Positions 27,078 through 36,766 of a stretch of DNA of 64,000 bases are shown here, piece by piece; the stretch's first letter is position 1; every line of letters starts with the position of its first letter. This DNA comes from CADEDV01 sp964412375 (GTDB lineage: Bacteria > Bacteroidota > Bacteroidia > Chitinophagales > Chitinophagaceae), in NCBI GenBank assembly GCA_964412375.1, contig CAYPOD010000005.1, forward strand, positions 70,299-134,298, read 5' to 3'. Made by a program: the position numbers and the translations under genes. The notes beneath the pieces are model-generated. The model was not told where the DNA came from. It searched no databases and saw only the letters and a list, made by a program, of their open reading frames with translations.

Positions 27078-29027
27078 ATGTTGCGCACCTTTCGAACCCT
27101 TGCTGCATTTTGTGCCGGTCTGCTTTTTTCACTGACAGTTATGGCGCAGGATTCAACCGCCATCACCGGCTGGAAAGTAGAAAGTAAAAGAATAGCACAG
27201 GGAAAATATGAACTAACCTTTCAGGTGTCTGCCAATAACGGGTGGCAATTGTATGCTCCCAACCAGTTAATGTTTGATGTAAAGACCACTGATCTTCAGT
27301 TTGCTGATTCTGCCATCATGCAGGAAGGAGAATTCATTCTGGCGTCCACTCCTAAAAAGATCAGCAGTTCTATTTTTGAAGGTGAGGAGATCAATGTTTT
27401 TGAGGGGGAAGCATCATGGAAAATGACCATTTCATTCACCAATGACTCCATTCCTGCAAAACTACCGGGTACGATATTTTACACCTATGCAAAAGGCGAT
27501 GAGTTTTATCCTTCCAATCCCCACCCATTTGTGGTGGAGCTGGAAGGAGGAATGGAAGCATGGGAAATAAAAAGAAAGACAATTGACATTAATAATCCCG
27601 CCGAACCATGTGGTGATGATGATACAAAGAACAAGAGCATGTTCACCATTTTCCTGTTGGGATTACTCGGCGGTCTTATCGCACTACTTACACCTTGTGT
27701 GTTTCCGATGATACCGGTTACAGTCACTTTCTTTACCAAGAAATCGCAGGACAGGAAAAAAGGAGTGACAAATGCCATCTTATACGGGCTGTTTATTTTC
27801 CTGATCTATATACTGATCACACTGCCTTTTCATGTGGCGGGTAAAGCCATCAGCCCGGAGATATTCAATAACATTTCTACCAACGTTTGGCTTAACCTGC
27901 TATTCTTTGCCATCTTTGTTTTCTTTGCTCTTTCTTTTTTTGGTTTGTTTGAAATCGGTTTGCCGGCAGGGCTGGCCAATAAAATGGATGCAAAATCAGG
28001 CCTGGGTAATCTCGGCGGCATCTTTTTCATGGCGGCAACGTTAGCCATTGTTTCTTTCTCCTGCACAGGACCCATTCTTGGAACCTTGCTGGTAGGGGTG
28101 GCCGAACAAGGCGCCTGGCCGCTGACAGTTGGCGCTGCTGGTTTCGGCATTGCGCTGGGATTGCCTTTTGCTTTATTCGCTATGTTTCCACAATGGCTGC
28201 AATCATTACCAAAATCCGGAGGATGGATGACGGATGTGAAAGTGATACTTGGGTTTTTAGAACTGGCCCTTGCTGTTAAGTTCTTATCCAATGCAGACCT
28301 CGTTGAGCAATGGGGCTTGCTGAAAAGAGAAATTTTCATCGGGCTTTGGGTGCTGATAGGTTTATGTATGGTGCTGTACCTGCTGGGTATTTTAAAAATG
28401 GCCCATAGCTCGCTGGTAAAAAGATTTTCATTTACCAGGATTGCCTTTATTGTTTTGTTTGCTTCCATCACCATTTACCTGGTTCCCGGATTGACCAATA
28501 CCAAATGGGCCGATCTCAAACTCATCAGCGGTTTCCCGCCGCCAAGAACATATAGCCTGTATAAAGTGGATAGAGCCGACCTCATTGAGCCCATTCATAA
28601 TGATTACATCAGGGCTTTGGACCAGGCGAAAAAGGAAAATAAGCCATTGTTGATTGACTTTACCGGCTGGGCTTGTGTCAATTGTCGCCGCATGGAAGAC
28701 AAAGTGTGGCCGGACAAAGAAGTGGACAGCCTGATGCGGAATGAATTTGTGGTGCTTTCCCTGTATGTTGATGAAAGAAAGAAATTACCGGTGCAGGAGC
28801 AAACGGTAGTAGTGTTGAACAACGGTACCGAAAAATCTATTGTAACAGTAGGAGATAAATGGTCTACTTTTCAGACAGAGAATTTTGGTGCCACGTCGCA
28901 GCCGCAGTATGCCATTCTCAGCCCTGATGAGAAAGCATTGACCAAAACTAAATTCTATACACCTGATCCGGAGGAATTCGCAACATGGCTCAGGTGCGGT
29001 TTGGAGACTTACCGGAAAAACAAATAG
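27078..29027 (+). CDS. dsbD: Thiol:disulfide interchange protein DsbD
   Basis: A 649-residue three-domain protein that carries electrons from cytoplasmic thioredoxin to the periplasm. After a signal peptide (to about residue 23) comes an alpha-like domain (25-155), then eight membrane helices (about 185-470) with the redox cysteines in LTPCVFPMIPV and VSFSCTGPIL. The C-terminal thioredoxin-like domain has the CxxC motif WACVNCRRM near residue 533. In the alpha domain the usual cysteine pair is missing: the place is occupied by FYTYAKGDEFYPSNPHPF. The free-standing alpha-domain protein upstream keeps those cysteines. Confidence 0.92.
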   Translation: MLRTFRTLAAFCAGLLFSLTVMAQDSTAITGWKVESKRIAQGKYELTFQVSANNGWQLYAPNQLMFDVKTTDLQFADSAIMQEGEFILASTPKKISSSIFEGEEINVFEGEASWKMTISFTNDSIPAKLPGTIFYTYAKGDEFYPSNPHPFVVELEGGMEAWEIKRKTIDINNPAEPCGDDDTKNKSMFTIFLLGLLGGLIALLTPCVFPMIPVTVTFFTKKSQDRKKGVTNAILYGLFIFLIYILITLPFHVAGKAISPEIFNNISTNVWLNLLFFAIFVFFALSFFGLFEIGLPAGLANKMDAKSGLGNLGGIFFMAATLAIVSFSCTGPILGTLLVGVAEQGAWPLTVGAAGFGIALGLPFALFAMFPQWLQSLPKSGGWMTDVKVILGFLELALAVKFLSNADLVEQWGLLKREIFIGLWVLIGLCMVLYLLGILKMAHSSLVKRFSFTRIAFIVLFASITIYLVPGLTNTKWADLKLISGFPPPRTYSLYKVDRADLIEPIHNDYIRALDQAKKENKPLLIDFTGWACVNCRRMEDKVWPDKEVDSLMRNEFVVLSLYVDERKKLPVQEQTVVVLNNGTEKSIVTVGDKWSTFQTENFGATSQPQYAILSPDEKALTKTKFYTPDPEEFATWLRCGLETYRKNK

Positions 29028-29048
29028 AAAAGGGTTTAGCTTTTAATA

Positions 29049-29087
29049 AAAGACCTCCCGGTGCAGGATGCAATCCGGGAGGTCTTT
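29049..29087 (+). terminator. Terminator after dsbD
   Basis: AAAGACCTCCCGG (29049-29061) pairs perfectly with 29075-29087 over 13 bp, around a 13-nt loop. The A/T flanks make it work in either direction. Confidence 0.85.
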
Positions 29088-29095
29088 CAGTTTGG

Positions 29096-29185
29096 TGTCA
29101 TTCTGCAGCAACCCATCGCTGGCAAGCAGGGGAATTTCTTTTTCGAAATAAGAACTCCCGGTGCGACCGGAGATGCAGAATGACA
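29096..29185. repeat. Palindromic REP/MITE-like intergenic element
   Basis: TGTCATTCTGCA (29096-29107) and its perfect inverse TGCAGAATGACA (29174-29185) bound a 90-bp GC-rich stretch with further short pairings. Elements starting TGTCATTCTG and ending CAGAATGACA are a known style of dispersed bacterial intergenic repeat. It lies between dsbD and the sigma gene. Confidence 0.6.
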
Positions 29186-29227
29186 AGAGCGGTCTCGCCC
29201 CGGCCCTTTCCAAAATGGAGAGGGTGG

Positions 29228-29809
29228 TTAGAGAGCAATTTGTTTCTGTGTCATCAGTTTGCGCAGGTTGATCAAACCATAACGCATACGGCCCAGCGCC
29301 GTATTGATGCTGCAGTTGGTCACTGCTGCTATTTCTTTAAAGCTCATGTCCGCATAATGTCGCAGGATGATCACTTCCCGCTGGTCTTCGGGAAGACGCT
29401 CCAGCATATCCCTTACCCGGTCATGACTCTGGCGTTTCATCATTTTGGTTTCGGCACTGTCTTCAGAGAAGTTCAGCACTTCAAAAATGTCTTTGTCCTC
29501 GCCGTTGCGGATGGTTGGTGTCCGCTTTACCTTACGGAAGTGATCCACACACAGGTTGTGTGCAATCCGCATGGCCCAGGGAAGGAATTTTCCTTCTTCT
29601 GTATAGCGGCCACCCCGCATCGTATCAATAATGCGGATGAATACATCCTGGAAGATGTCTTCTGCCAGGTACTTGTCTTTTACGAGGAACAGGATAGACG
29701 TGTAGAGTTTGTCCTTATGACGCAGCACAAGGGTCTCAAGGGCGTCTGAATTTCCATCCTGGAACAGGTGGATCAGTTCGTGGTCAGTTTTCTTGTTAAA
29801 AGCTTTCAT
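29228..29809 (-). CDS. ECF-family RNA polymerase sigma factor
   Basis: A 193-residue sigma-70 family factor with only regions 2 and 4. Region 2 (about residues 25-95) includes DKYLAEDIFQDVFIRIID and GKFLPWAMRIAHNLCVDHFRK, which contact the -10 promoter DNA. Region 4 (about 130-185) includes LPEDQREVIILRHYADMSFKEIA and a helix-turn-helix, INTALGRMRYGLINLRK. No anti-sigma gene adjoins it, so its control is not visible. The 295-bp gap 29810-30104 that separates it from divergent uvrA holds no recognised gene. Confidence 0.92.
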   Translation of the reverse strand: MKAFNKKTDHELIHLFQDGNSDALETLVLRHKDKLYTSILFLVKDKYLAEDIFQDVFIRIIDTMRGGRYTEEGKFLPWAMRIAHNLCVDHFRKVKRTPTIRNGEDKDIFEVLNFSEDSAETKMMKRQSHDRVRDMLERLPEDQREVIILRHYADMSFKEIAAVTNCSINTALGRMRYGLINLRKLMTQKQIAL

Positions 29810-30104
29810 AACTCCTACAGGTTTAGTTTTGTCTCCGCCGGGGTGCGCAGCAGCCTTGGCAGATAATTCAAATGGATATTGGTTGCGAAATCAGTGATTG
29901 GTTAAAAACAGAGTAGAAGTTTGTGCGATAGGCGTGTAAGTTTTTGGTTTTTCATTTTTTCGGATATTGGAATTTAAAAATAGACCATTTCACGAAATTG
30001 CCAAACATTTGTAAAAGCAAATTGTATGTAAGGGTGCTAAGAAAATGTTAAGAGTTCAGGCCAAAATGCAAGCCTGTCAAGGGTTTGAAGGATAAATTCA
30101 AATA

Positions 30105-32936
30105 ATGGACGTAAAAATAAAAGGGAAAAATCCCGCAGCAGCAAAGACCGTAAATTCCGCAGGGAATATTATCATAAAGGGAGCCAGGGTGCACAACCTC
30201 AAGAACGTAGAGGTGGTTATACCCCGGAATAAACTGGTGGTAGTAACAGGGGTTTCCGGCTCAGGAAAATCCTCTTTAACGATTGATACACTGTATGCTG
30301 AGGGGCAACGCCGATATGCTGAAAGTCTCAGCGCCTATGCCCGCCAGTTCCTCAACCGGATGAACAAACCGGATGTGGACTATATAAAAGGACTGTGTCC
30401 TGCTATTGCCATCGAACAAAAGGTGATTACCCGGACACCCCGAAGTACCGTTGGAAGCATGACCGAGATTTATGATTACCTGCGGTTGCTCTATGCCCGC
30501 ATCGGGAAAACAATTTCACCAGTTTCCGGCAGGGAAGTGAAAAAAGATGATGTGGCCGATGTGCTGGATGCAATCATCCAATGTAAAGAAGGCGATAAGG
30601 TCTTTATCCTGTCACAGTTTAAACAGCACCGCAACCGGAATGTAAAAGAAGAACTGAATATCCTGGTTCAAAAAGGTTTTTCGAGGGTTGTCTCCCCTGG
30701 TTCTGCTGAAGCAGGGGCATTAGAACCATTCAGAATTGAAGAATTGTTGGAATTAAGTGACAAAGAACTAAAGGCAAAAAAGATCACCCATATTTTGATT
30801 GACAGAATTGTCGTGAAGGAATTTGACGAAGATGACAAACACCGCTTGTCTGATTCAATAGGAACTGCTTTTTATGAAGGGGAGGGAGATGTTTACCTGG
30901 AAATCAATGGAAAAAAGCGGCTTCATTTCAATAACAGGTTTGAACTGGACGAAATGCAGTTTGAGGAACCACAACCAAATTTATTTTCCTTCAATAATCC
31001 GTTTGGTGCATGTCCCACCTGTGAGGGGTTTTCGCAGGTGCTGGGTATTGATGCCGACCTGGTGATACCAGACAGGCGGTTGAGTGTATATGAAGGCGCT
31101 GTTGCACCCTGGAAGGGAGAGAAACTGGACTGGTGGCGGCAGCAATTCATTAAAAAAGCGAAGCAGGTCAATTTTCCTGTTCATAAAGCCATTGCTGATC
31201 TCACTGACAAGCAATACAGGATATTGTGGGAAGGAATAGACGGCATCGGCATTGATGCTTTCTTTAAAGATGTGGAGTCACAGTTATATAAGGTGCAGTA
31301 CCGGGTGTTGCTGAGCCGCTACCGGGGTCGAACCACCTGCCCGGATTGCAAAGGCTATCGTTTGCGAAAAGAAGCTCTTTATGTAAAAGTGAATGATAAA
31401 CATATTGGTGAACTGAGCGAAATGCCGGTGAAGGATTTAAAAGAATGGTTCGATCAAACAGCAAAGAAATTGAGTAAACAGGATCAAACTATTGCGAAAC
31501 GCATATTTATAGAACTGAACGGCAGACTTGACACATTGTTAAAAGTAGGTTTAGGCTATCTTACGCTTAACCGGCTGGCCAATACACTGAGCGGCGGCGA
31601 AAGCCAGCGAATACAGTTAACAAGAAGTTTAGGAAGCAATCTCACCAACTCCTTATATATATTAGATGAACCTTCCATTGGCCTGCATTCAAGAGATACT
31701 GCCAATCTTATCAAAGTGCTGAAAGAACTAAGAGACCTAGGCAATACTGTAGTCGTTGTGGAACACGATGAAATGATGATGCGGGAAGCAGATCATATCA
31801 TTGACATGGGGCCGCTGGCTTCGCATTTGGGTGGTGAAGTGGTGGCGGAAGGTGATTATGCAGCCATCATCAGCAATCCTGCGAGTCTTACTGGTAAATA
31901 CCTGAATCATGAACTGACTATTGAACCACCAAAACAGGTAAGAAAATGGAATCGTTCCATAAAAGTGGAAGGAGCGAGACAGCATAACCTGCAAAATATC
32001 ACTGTCGAATTTCCGCTGAATGTGCTTTGTGTAGTGAGTGGTGTTAGCGGCAGTGGTAAAACAACACTGGTGAAACATATTCTTTATCCTGCTTTGCAAA
32101 AGCTGAAGGGGGAATACGGTGAAAAAGTCGGATTTCATAAAAAGATCAGCGGAGATATTGACAGTATTACTCAAATTGAAATGATTGATCAGCATCCAAT
32201 CGGGAAATCATCCCGCAGCAATCCGGTCACTTATATCAAAGCCTATGATGAAATAAGGGACCTGTTTGCCCGGCAACCATTGAGCAAGATGCGGGGCTTT
32301 CAGCCCAAGCATTTTTCCTTTAATGTGGATGGAGGAAGATGTGATACCTGCAAGGGAGAAGGAGAACAGGTGGTGGAAATGCAGTTTTTAGCAGATGTGC
32401 ACCTGACCTGTGAATCATGCGGCGGTAGAAAATTCAAAGAAGAAGTGCTCGAAGTAAAGTTCAGGGACAAAAACATCTTTGATGTGCTGGAGATGAGTGT
32501 AGATGAAGCGATCAGTTTTTTTAATGAAGAAAAAAACCTGGCCAGAGCACTCCAGCCATTGAGCGATGTAGGTCTTGGTTATGTAAAGTTAGGTCAATCA
32601 TCCGGCACGTTGTCCGGTGGAGAAGCACAACGGGTGAAACTGGCTTCATTTTTTGGTAAAGGGAGGAACAGCAGTAAAATACTTTTCATATTTGATGAGC
32701 CTACGACCGGTCTTCACTTTCATGATATCAAAAAGCTGCTGGGTTCTTTTAATGCGCTGGTTGAACAAGGTCATTCTATCATTGTAATTGAACATAACAC
32801 AGATGTGATCCGCTGTGCAGATTGGGTGATTGATCTCGGACCGGAAGCTGGTGATGAAGGCGGACAAATGGTATTTGCGGGAATTCCAGCCGGGCTTAAG
32901 AAAGAACTGCAAAGTCATACCGGAAAGTTCCTGTAG
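30105..32936 (+). CDS. uvrA: UvrABC system protein A (excinuclease subunit)
   Basis: A 943-residue damage-recognition ATPase of nucleotide excision repair. Two ABC cassettes are present: Walker A GVSGSGKSSLTID near residue 50 and GVSGSGKTTLVKH near 650, with signatures LSGGESQRIQL and LSGGEAQRVKL. Zinc-binding CxxC pairs appear in CPTCEG, CPDCKG, and CDTCKG...CESCGG. The ends of both cassettes carry the expected Walker B (YILDEPSIGLH, FIFDEPTTGLH). Length and order are normal for a full UvrA. The divergent neighbour is an ECF sigma factor. Confidence 0.97.
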   Translation: MDVKIKGKNPAAAKTVNSAGNIIIKGARVHNLKNVEVVIPRNKLVVVTGVSGSGKSSLTIDTLYAEGQRRYAESLSAYARQFLNRMNKPDVDYIKGLCPAIAIEQKVITRTPRSTVGSMTEIYDYLRLLYARIGKTISPVSGREVKKDDVADVLDAIIQCKEGDKVFILSQFKQHRNRNVKEELNILVQKGFSRVVSPGSAEAGALEPFRIEELLELSDKELKAKKITHILIDRIVVKEFDEDDKHRLSDSIGTAFYEGEGDVYLEINGKKRLHFNNRFELDEMQFEEPQPNLFSFNNPFGACPTCEGFSQVLGIDADLVIPDRRLSVYEGAVAPWKGEKLDWWRQQFIKKAKQVNFPVHKAIADLTDKQYRILWEGIDGIGIDAFFKDVESQLYKVQYRVLLSRYRGRTTCPDCKGYRLRKEALYVKVNDKHIGELSEMPVKDLKEWFDQTAKKLSKQDQTIAKRIFIELNGRLDTLLKVGLGYLTLNRLANTLSGGESQRIQLTRSLGSNLTNSLYILDEPSIGLHSRDTANLIKVLKELRDLGNTVVVVEHDEMMMREADHIIDMGPLASHLGGEVVAEGDYAAIISNPASLTGKYLNHELTIEPPKQVRKWNRSIKVEGARQHNLQNITVEFPLNVLCVVSGVSGSGKTTLVKHILYPALQKLKGEYGEKVGFHKKISGDIDSITQIEMIDQHPIGKSSRSNPVTYIKAYDEIRDLFARQPLSKMRGFQPKHFSFNVDGGRCDTCKGEGEQVVEMQFLADVHLTCESCGGRKFKEEVLEVKFRDKNIFDVLEMSVDEAISFFNEEKNLARALQPLSDVGLGYVKLGQSSGTLSGGEAQRVKLASFFGKGRNSSKILFIFDEPTTGLHFHDIKKLLGSFNALVEQGHSIIVIEHNTDVIRCADWVIDLGPEAGDEGGQMVFAGIPAGLKKELQSHTGKFL

Positions 32937-32998
32937 CAAGCCCTTAAAACTTCGATGGGCGGTCATTTTTGCTAAGATTGATAATCAAAGTGCAAGAA

Positions 32999-33048
32999 AA
33001 TAGGAAAAATTCATTTCTTCATCGTGATTTTCCTATTGATAATTTTTT
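32999..33048 (+). terminator. Terminator-like hairpin after uvrA
   Basis: AATAGGAAAA (32999-33008) pairs perfectly with TTTTCCTATT (33028-33037) around a 19-nt loop, then a T-run at 33042-33048. The remainder of the 327-bp gap 32937-33263 is AT-rich with a short inverted repeat near 33109-33157, and no gene is seen. Confidence 0.65.
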
Positions 33049-33263
33049 TCTTTTCAGCTATTCATTCTTCGCAATTTAGTTTTCAATCGCTTATGCTGCT
33101 ACGTTATATCGTAATACTACTATTTTATTGTTCTTAGGAATGTATAATAGTATTGTTTACAGTGGAAATACGGTTGATAAAAATCAAATGTTCTTTCTCA
33201 TGGTTGCTTAGGTGGTTTCACTTAGATAGTTTTACGGCCTTGTTAGTCGAAAATCCATTCTTT

Positions 33264-35555
33264 ATGAAAAAAACTTTGACTCTTTATTTTTCTTTATTCC
33301 TTTTAGTAGTCGCTTCTGGACAAACCACCTATTACTCAGAAGGCAGTGGTTCTCCCAACTCAACAAGTATCTGGCATGTAAATCGTAACGGAACCGGTGC
33401 CTCACCAGGCAACTTTAACGGAGGCAACATTTTCGTGGTTCAGTCAGGTCATATTCTCAGTACATCATCTAACTGGAATATTAATGGCAACAGTGGGAAA
33501 GTGATTGTAGAAGATGGTGGAATATTAAAAGCAAATGGTAAAACGATCTCTGTCTCCAACTTTGAAATACAGGATGGAGGGAAATATATTCATGAAGTGG
33601 CCTCAACAACTTTTCCTGGTAGCAGCACCCGCAATTTTGCTGCGGGTAGCCATGTGGAAATAAGAAACTGGGGTGCTGCCGGCACTTCATTGCCTAACCC
33701 TACCACATGGGGAAATCTTACAATTGACCTGGACGATGATTTCAATGGAAACTGGAACCAGGCCGGAAAATTGACAAACGTTGCCAAAAATCTTACGATT
33801 AAATCTACCGGGAAAAATTCATCACAACTACGGCTGGGAACAAATCAAACGTACACATTAAACATAGGCGGCGACCTGGTCATTGAAGGAGGAATCATAG
33901 ATGTGGCTTCCAATAATGGTAACAACAGCCAGACAATTATTCTTAACGGCTCTTTTAGCCAGACCGGGGGAACATTGCAACGATCCGGCAACCAACCCAA
34001 TTTAGTAATAAGATTTAATGGTGAAAACAGCCAATTTACTAAAACCGGCGGCACCTTATCAAATGAAAAATTAAATTGGGAAGTGAACAGCGGGGCCAAA
34101 CTTACCCTCAATAATGATCTGCCCGTTGCTTCATCAAGGTCCCTTGTAGTGAATGGTACCCTCAATGTCCAAAACAAACTCGTTACCGGTTCAGGCAGCT
34201 TTCAGCTTGCGGAAGAGGGGAAGCTTATCACTTCGCATCCTTCGGGTGTTGGTGGCTCACTTGCCCTCACTGGCTCATTAACGTTGGGGCAAAGCGCAAC
34301 TTATGAATTCAGATCTGCTACCACAACGCCTTTTGCTTCTATTCCCGGCAATGTGACAGCCAAAGATGTTATTGTTGATGCAAACATCACCATCAATAAA
34401 GATGTTACGATAACCGGGGCTTTAAAATTACAAAGCGGGAAACTCGTTATTCCTCCCGGCTATCTTGTTACCGTTTCTTCCGGCGCCCCCATTGAAGGCA
34501 GTGGGTTTGGAAATGCCAAACATATCGTTACTCAGGCTAACCACAGTACAGGTGCAAAGGGTTTTTTGCGTATCGGTAATTTTACAGGTACCATGACATT
34601 TCCTGTAGGCAATGGCACTTATTATCTACCGGTAACTTTGATAACCACCGGTCAGAATGATTTCAGTGTATGTGCCTACCCGGGAGCCACACAGAATGGT
34701 CAACCCAATGGAACTGCTTTATCTGAAACAGCCAAAAAGGGTATAGTGGATGCCACCTGGATGGTAAACAGAAATAGCGGCAGCGGTAGTCCTACTATGA
34801 CTGTTTCCTGGCCGGATGCCCTGGAAGGACAAACCTTCAAATCTGTTCCTGATGCGCAAATTGGGATATCACATTATGATGGCTCCAACTGGGACCTGCC
34901 TTTTGGCAATGGCAACCAGTTGCAAAACACCGCCACCCGTCCTTATATTCTTTCTTTTTCACCTTTCAGTGTTGGCAAATCAGGTATTCCGCTTCCGTTG
35001 AAGTTTGGTGATATTAAGGTATTTAAACAAAACAACGGGGTGCAGATAGATTGGGTGAGTTTTACAGAAATAAATGTTGACCGTTATGAAATTGAAAGAT
35101 CAGCTGACGGCAGATCATTTACGACGGCCGGACATGTTATCGCTACAGGCAATGGAACAGCAAAGAAAAGTTATAGCTATAATGATTCTTCACCCGGCAC
35201 TGGTTCTGTTTTTTACCGCATCAGGGCAGTGGACAATGATGGTAAACCCACCTACAGCACAGTTGTTAAGTTGGTATTGAACCAGTCATCCAATGACCTG
35301 GTATTATATCCCAACCCTGCAGTGGGCAAACGGATTTCGTTCCAGTTGGGTAACCTGGCTAAGGGACAATACCAGGTGTCTGTATATGATCTGAACGGAA
35401 AGCATGTGTACCGGCAGTCATTAAATCATACCGGCGGACCCATCAGTCAACTTATAGAACTTCCCGGAAACACAACAAAAGGAATATACAATTTCCGAAT
35501 AAACAGCACCAATGGCGTAAAGACTGACCTGATAAAAATGTTTGTTGTTAATTAA
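33264..35555 (+). CDS. T9SS-secreted beta-strand repeat protein
   Basis: The ATG at 33264 begins a signal peptide (MKKTLTLYFSLFLLVVASGQ). Earlier frames add an unlikely leader. The mature protein (about 743 residues) is rich in G, N, S and T with repeated short strands of the type GNLTIDL, KNLTIK, GDLVIEGG and GSFSQTGG, which suggests a right-handed beta-helix or adhesin-like stalk. Residues 620-680 look like a fibronectin-like module (DWVSFTEINVDRYEIERSAD). The last 80 residues (LVLYPNPAVGKRISFQL ... LIKMFVVN) are a T9SS type A sorting tail. It should be exported to the cell surface; the binding target is unknown. Confidence 0.85.
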   Translation: MKKTLTLYFSLFLLVVASGQTTYYSEGSGSPNSTSIWHVNRNGTGASPGNFNGGNIFVVQSGHILSTSSNWNINGNSGKVIVEDGGILKANGKTISVSNFEIQDGGKYIHEVASTTFPGSSTRNFAAGSHVEIRNWGAAGTSLPNPTTWGNLTIDLDDDFNGNWNQAGKLTNVAKNLTIKSTGKNSSQLRLGTNQTYTLNIGGDLVIEGGIIDVASNNGNNSQTIILNGSFSQTGGTLQRSGNQPNLVIRFNGENSQFTKTGGTLSNEKLNWEVNSGAKLTLNNDLPVASSRSLVVNGTLNVQNKLVTGSGSFQLAEEGKLITSHPSGVGGSLALTGSLTLGQSATYEFRSATTTPFASIPGNVTAKDVIVDANITINKDVTITGALKLQSGKLVIPPGYLVTVSSGAPIEGSGFGNAKHIVTQANHSTGAKGFLRIGNFTGTMTFPVGNGTYYLPVTLITTGQNDFSVCAYPGATQNGQPNGTALSETAKKGIVDATWMVNRNSGSGSPTMTVSWPDALEGQTFKSVPDAQIGISHYDGSNWDLPFGNGNQLQNTATRPYILSFSPFSVGKSGIPLPLKFGDIKVFKQNNGVQIDWVSFTEINVDRYEIERSADGRSFTTAGHVIATGNGTAKKSYSYNDSSPGTGSVFYRIRAVDNDGKPTYSTVVKLVLNQSSNDLVLYPNPAVGKRISFQLGNLAKGQYQVSVYDLNGKHVYRQSLNHTGGPISQLIELPGNTTKGIYNFRINSTNGVKTDLIKMFVVN

Positions 35556-35594
35556 ATGGATATAAGGAAGCCCAAGTACTAATTGCGAACGAGA

Positions 35595-35618
35595 AGAGTC
35601 CACCCGGACTCTTTTTTT
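35595..35618 (+). terminator. Terminator of the T9SS cargo gene
   Basis: AGAGTCC (35595-35601) pairs with GGACTCT (35606-35612) around ACCC, followed by a T-run to 35618, three bases before the convergent DUF4293 stop. Confidence 0.85.
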
Positions 35619-35620
35619 AT

Positions 35621-36040
35621 TTAGCGAAGTTTGTCAAGTGTTTTGATCAGTTTTTCGTCTTTCCGGATACCACGAAAAGCCATAAAAAAGCCGGCGGTAA
35701 CAGCAAAAGGAAGGATGCTGGCCAGGGCCATGGTACTTTTCTCAAATTTCTGTAACTGGACAAAATAGATGACCAGGATTAGTATTGCCAATGCCATACC
35801 AGCCAGGCATAATCGCATCTGTAATTTCCTGTCCTTGTAAAAGAAAATACAGACAGCAGCCAGCAGAACGGCAGCTCCTGTAAGCACCATTAAAATAAAA
35901 TTGCTGCCCGCATTCAGGGTACTGTCAGGTGTAAGCACATCCTTGATCATCCTGGTGCCGGTGGCAAAAGGGAATTTAAAACTGAAAGCGGCACAAATAG
36001 CCGAGACTATGAGCCAAATGGTTTGCTGGCGCTGTATCAT
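35621..36040 (-). CDS. DUF4293 family membrane protein
   Basis: A 139-residue protein with four membrane helices (about 5-25, 47-66, 75-95 and 104-122), opening with MIQRQQTIWLIVSAICAAFSF. This is the pattern of the Bacteroidota family DUF4293, for which no function is known. It converges on the T9SS cargo gene, sharing the terminator region between them, and lies 87 bp from the response-regulator gene on the same strand. Confidence 0.78.
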   Translation of the reverse strand: MIQRQQTIWLIVSAICAAFSFKFPFATGTRMIKDVLTPDSTLNAGSNFILMVLTGAAVLLAAVCIFFYKDRKLQMRLCLAGMALAILILVIYFVQLQKFEKSTMALASILPFAVTAGFFMAFRGIRKDEKLIKTLDKLR

Positions 36041-36127
36041 ACAGTTAGTTTTTTGCTAATGTAAAAAAATATGATTACACAGAAATCTTTTGGCAAAAAA
36101 ATACATCCTTGGCCCGCTTTATCAGGA

Positions 36128-36766
36128 TCAGGATAATGATCTGCCAAATTTTGCTGCTGCTTCTGCACGGGAATGGATATTCAGTTTCTGGTAGATTCTC
36201 TTGGTATGTGAATTAAGCGTCTGGAAAGTGATATTGCAAATAGAAGCGATCTCTTTATAGGAATGTCCATTGACCAGGTGCTGCAGTATTTCTTTTTCAC
36301 GGGCTGTGAGGCTGCTGCTGTCTACCGCAGACGGCAATACCGGCTGTTTTTGTTTAAAGTAATCAAGCAGTTTGCTGGCAATAACACTATTGATAGGTGA
36401 TTCATCCCTGCCCACCTGCTCTACAGCTTCTATAATTCGGGCAGGCGGGTCTTTCTTTAGCAGGTAGCCATCAGCCCCTGCCTTGATAGCGTCAAATATT
36501 TTATTACTGTCCTCAAAAACGGTAAGCATCAAAATCCGGGTAGCAGGATAAAGACCTTTGATCTCTATCACTGCTTCTATTCCGTTCTTTCCGGGCAGAT
36601 CAATATCCATGATAACAATATCAGGGAGTTCATTTTCAAATGCAGCTTTTACCAGTTCAGCATTCTCCAGCAAATGAATGATACGAACGGTATCATGCTC
36701 TAAGAAAATGTATTCCAGCACTTTCCGGTATTGATGATTATCTTCTATAATGGCTAATTTTTTCAT
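36128..36766 (-). CDS. LuxR/NarL-family response regulator
   Basis: A 212-residue two-component regulator. The receiver domain (residues 1-120) has the acidic pocket (AIIEDN), the phosphorylated aspartate in IVIMDIDLPGKNG near residue 54, the switch T in LMLTVFED and the lysine in LLKKDPP. The C-terminal LuxR helix-turn-helix (about 145-210) reads SLTAREKEILQHLVNG and YQKLNIHSRAEAAAKF. Its start overlaps the stop of the kinase gene by 4 bp (ATGA), so it is translated with, and almost certainly phosphorylated by, that kinase. Its target genes are unknown. Confidence 0.94.
   Translation of the reverse strand: MKKLAIIEDNHQYRKVLEYIFLEHDTVRIIHLLENAELVKAAFENELPDIVIMDIDLPGKNGIEAVIEIKGLYPATRILMLTVFEDSNKIFDAIKAGADGYLLKKDPPARIIEAVEQVGRDESPINSVIASKLLDYFKQKQPVLPSAVDSSSLTAREKEILQHLVNGHSYKEIASICNITFQTLNSHTKRIYQKLNIHSRAEAAAKFGRSLS

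Noticed and set aside
33153..33263. Longer N-terminus of the T9SS cargo protein starting at TTG
   Set aside because: It adds 37 residues ahead of a clear signal peptide that begins at the ATG at 33264.
32941..33263. Small gene or riboswitch between uvrA and the T9SS cargo gene
   Set aside because: Only a terminator-like hairpin and AT-rich sequence are seen; no conserved aptamer core is recognisable.
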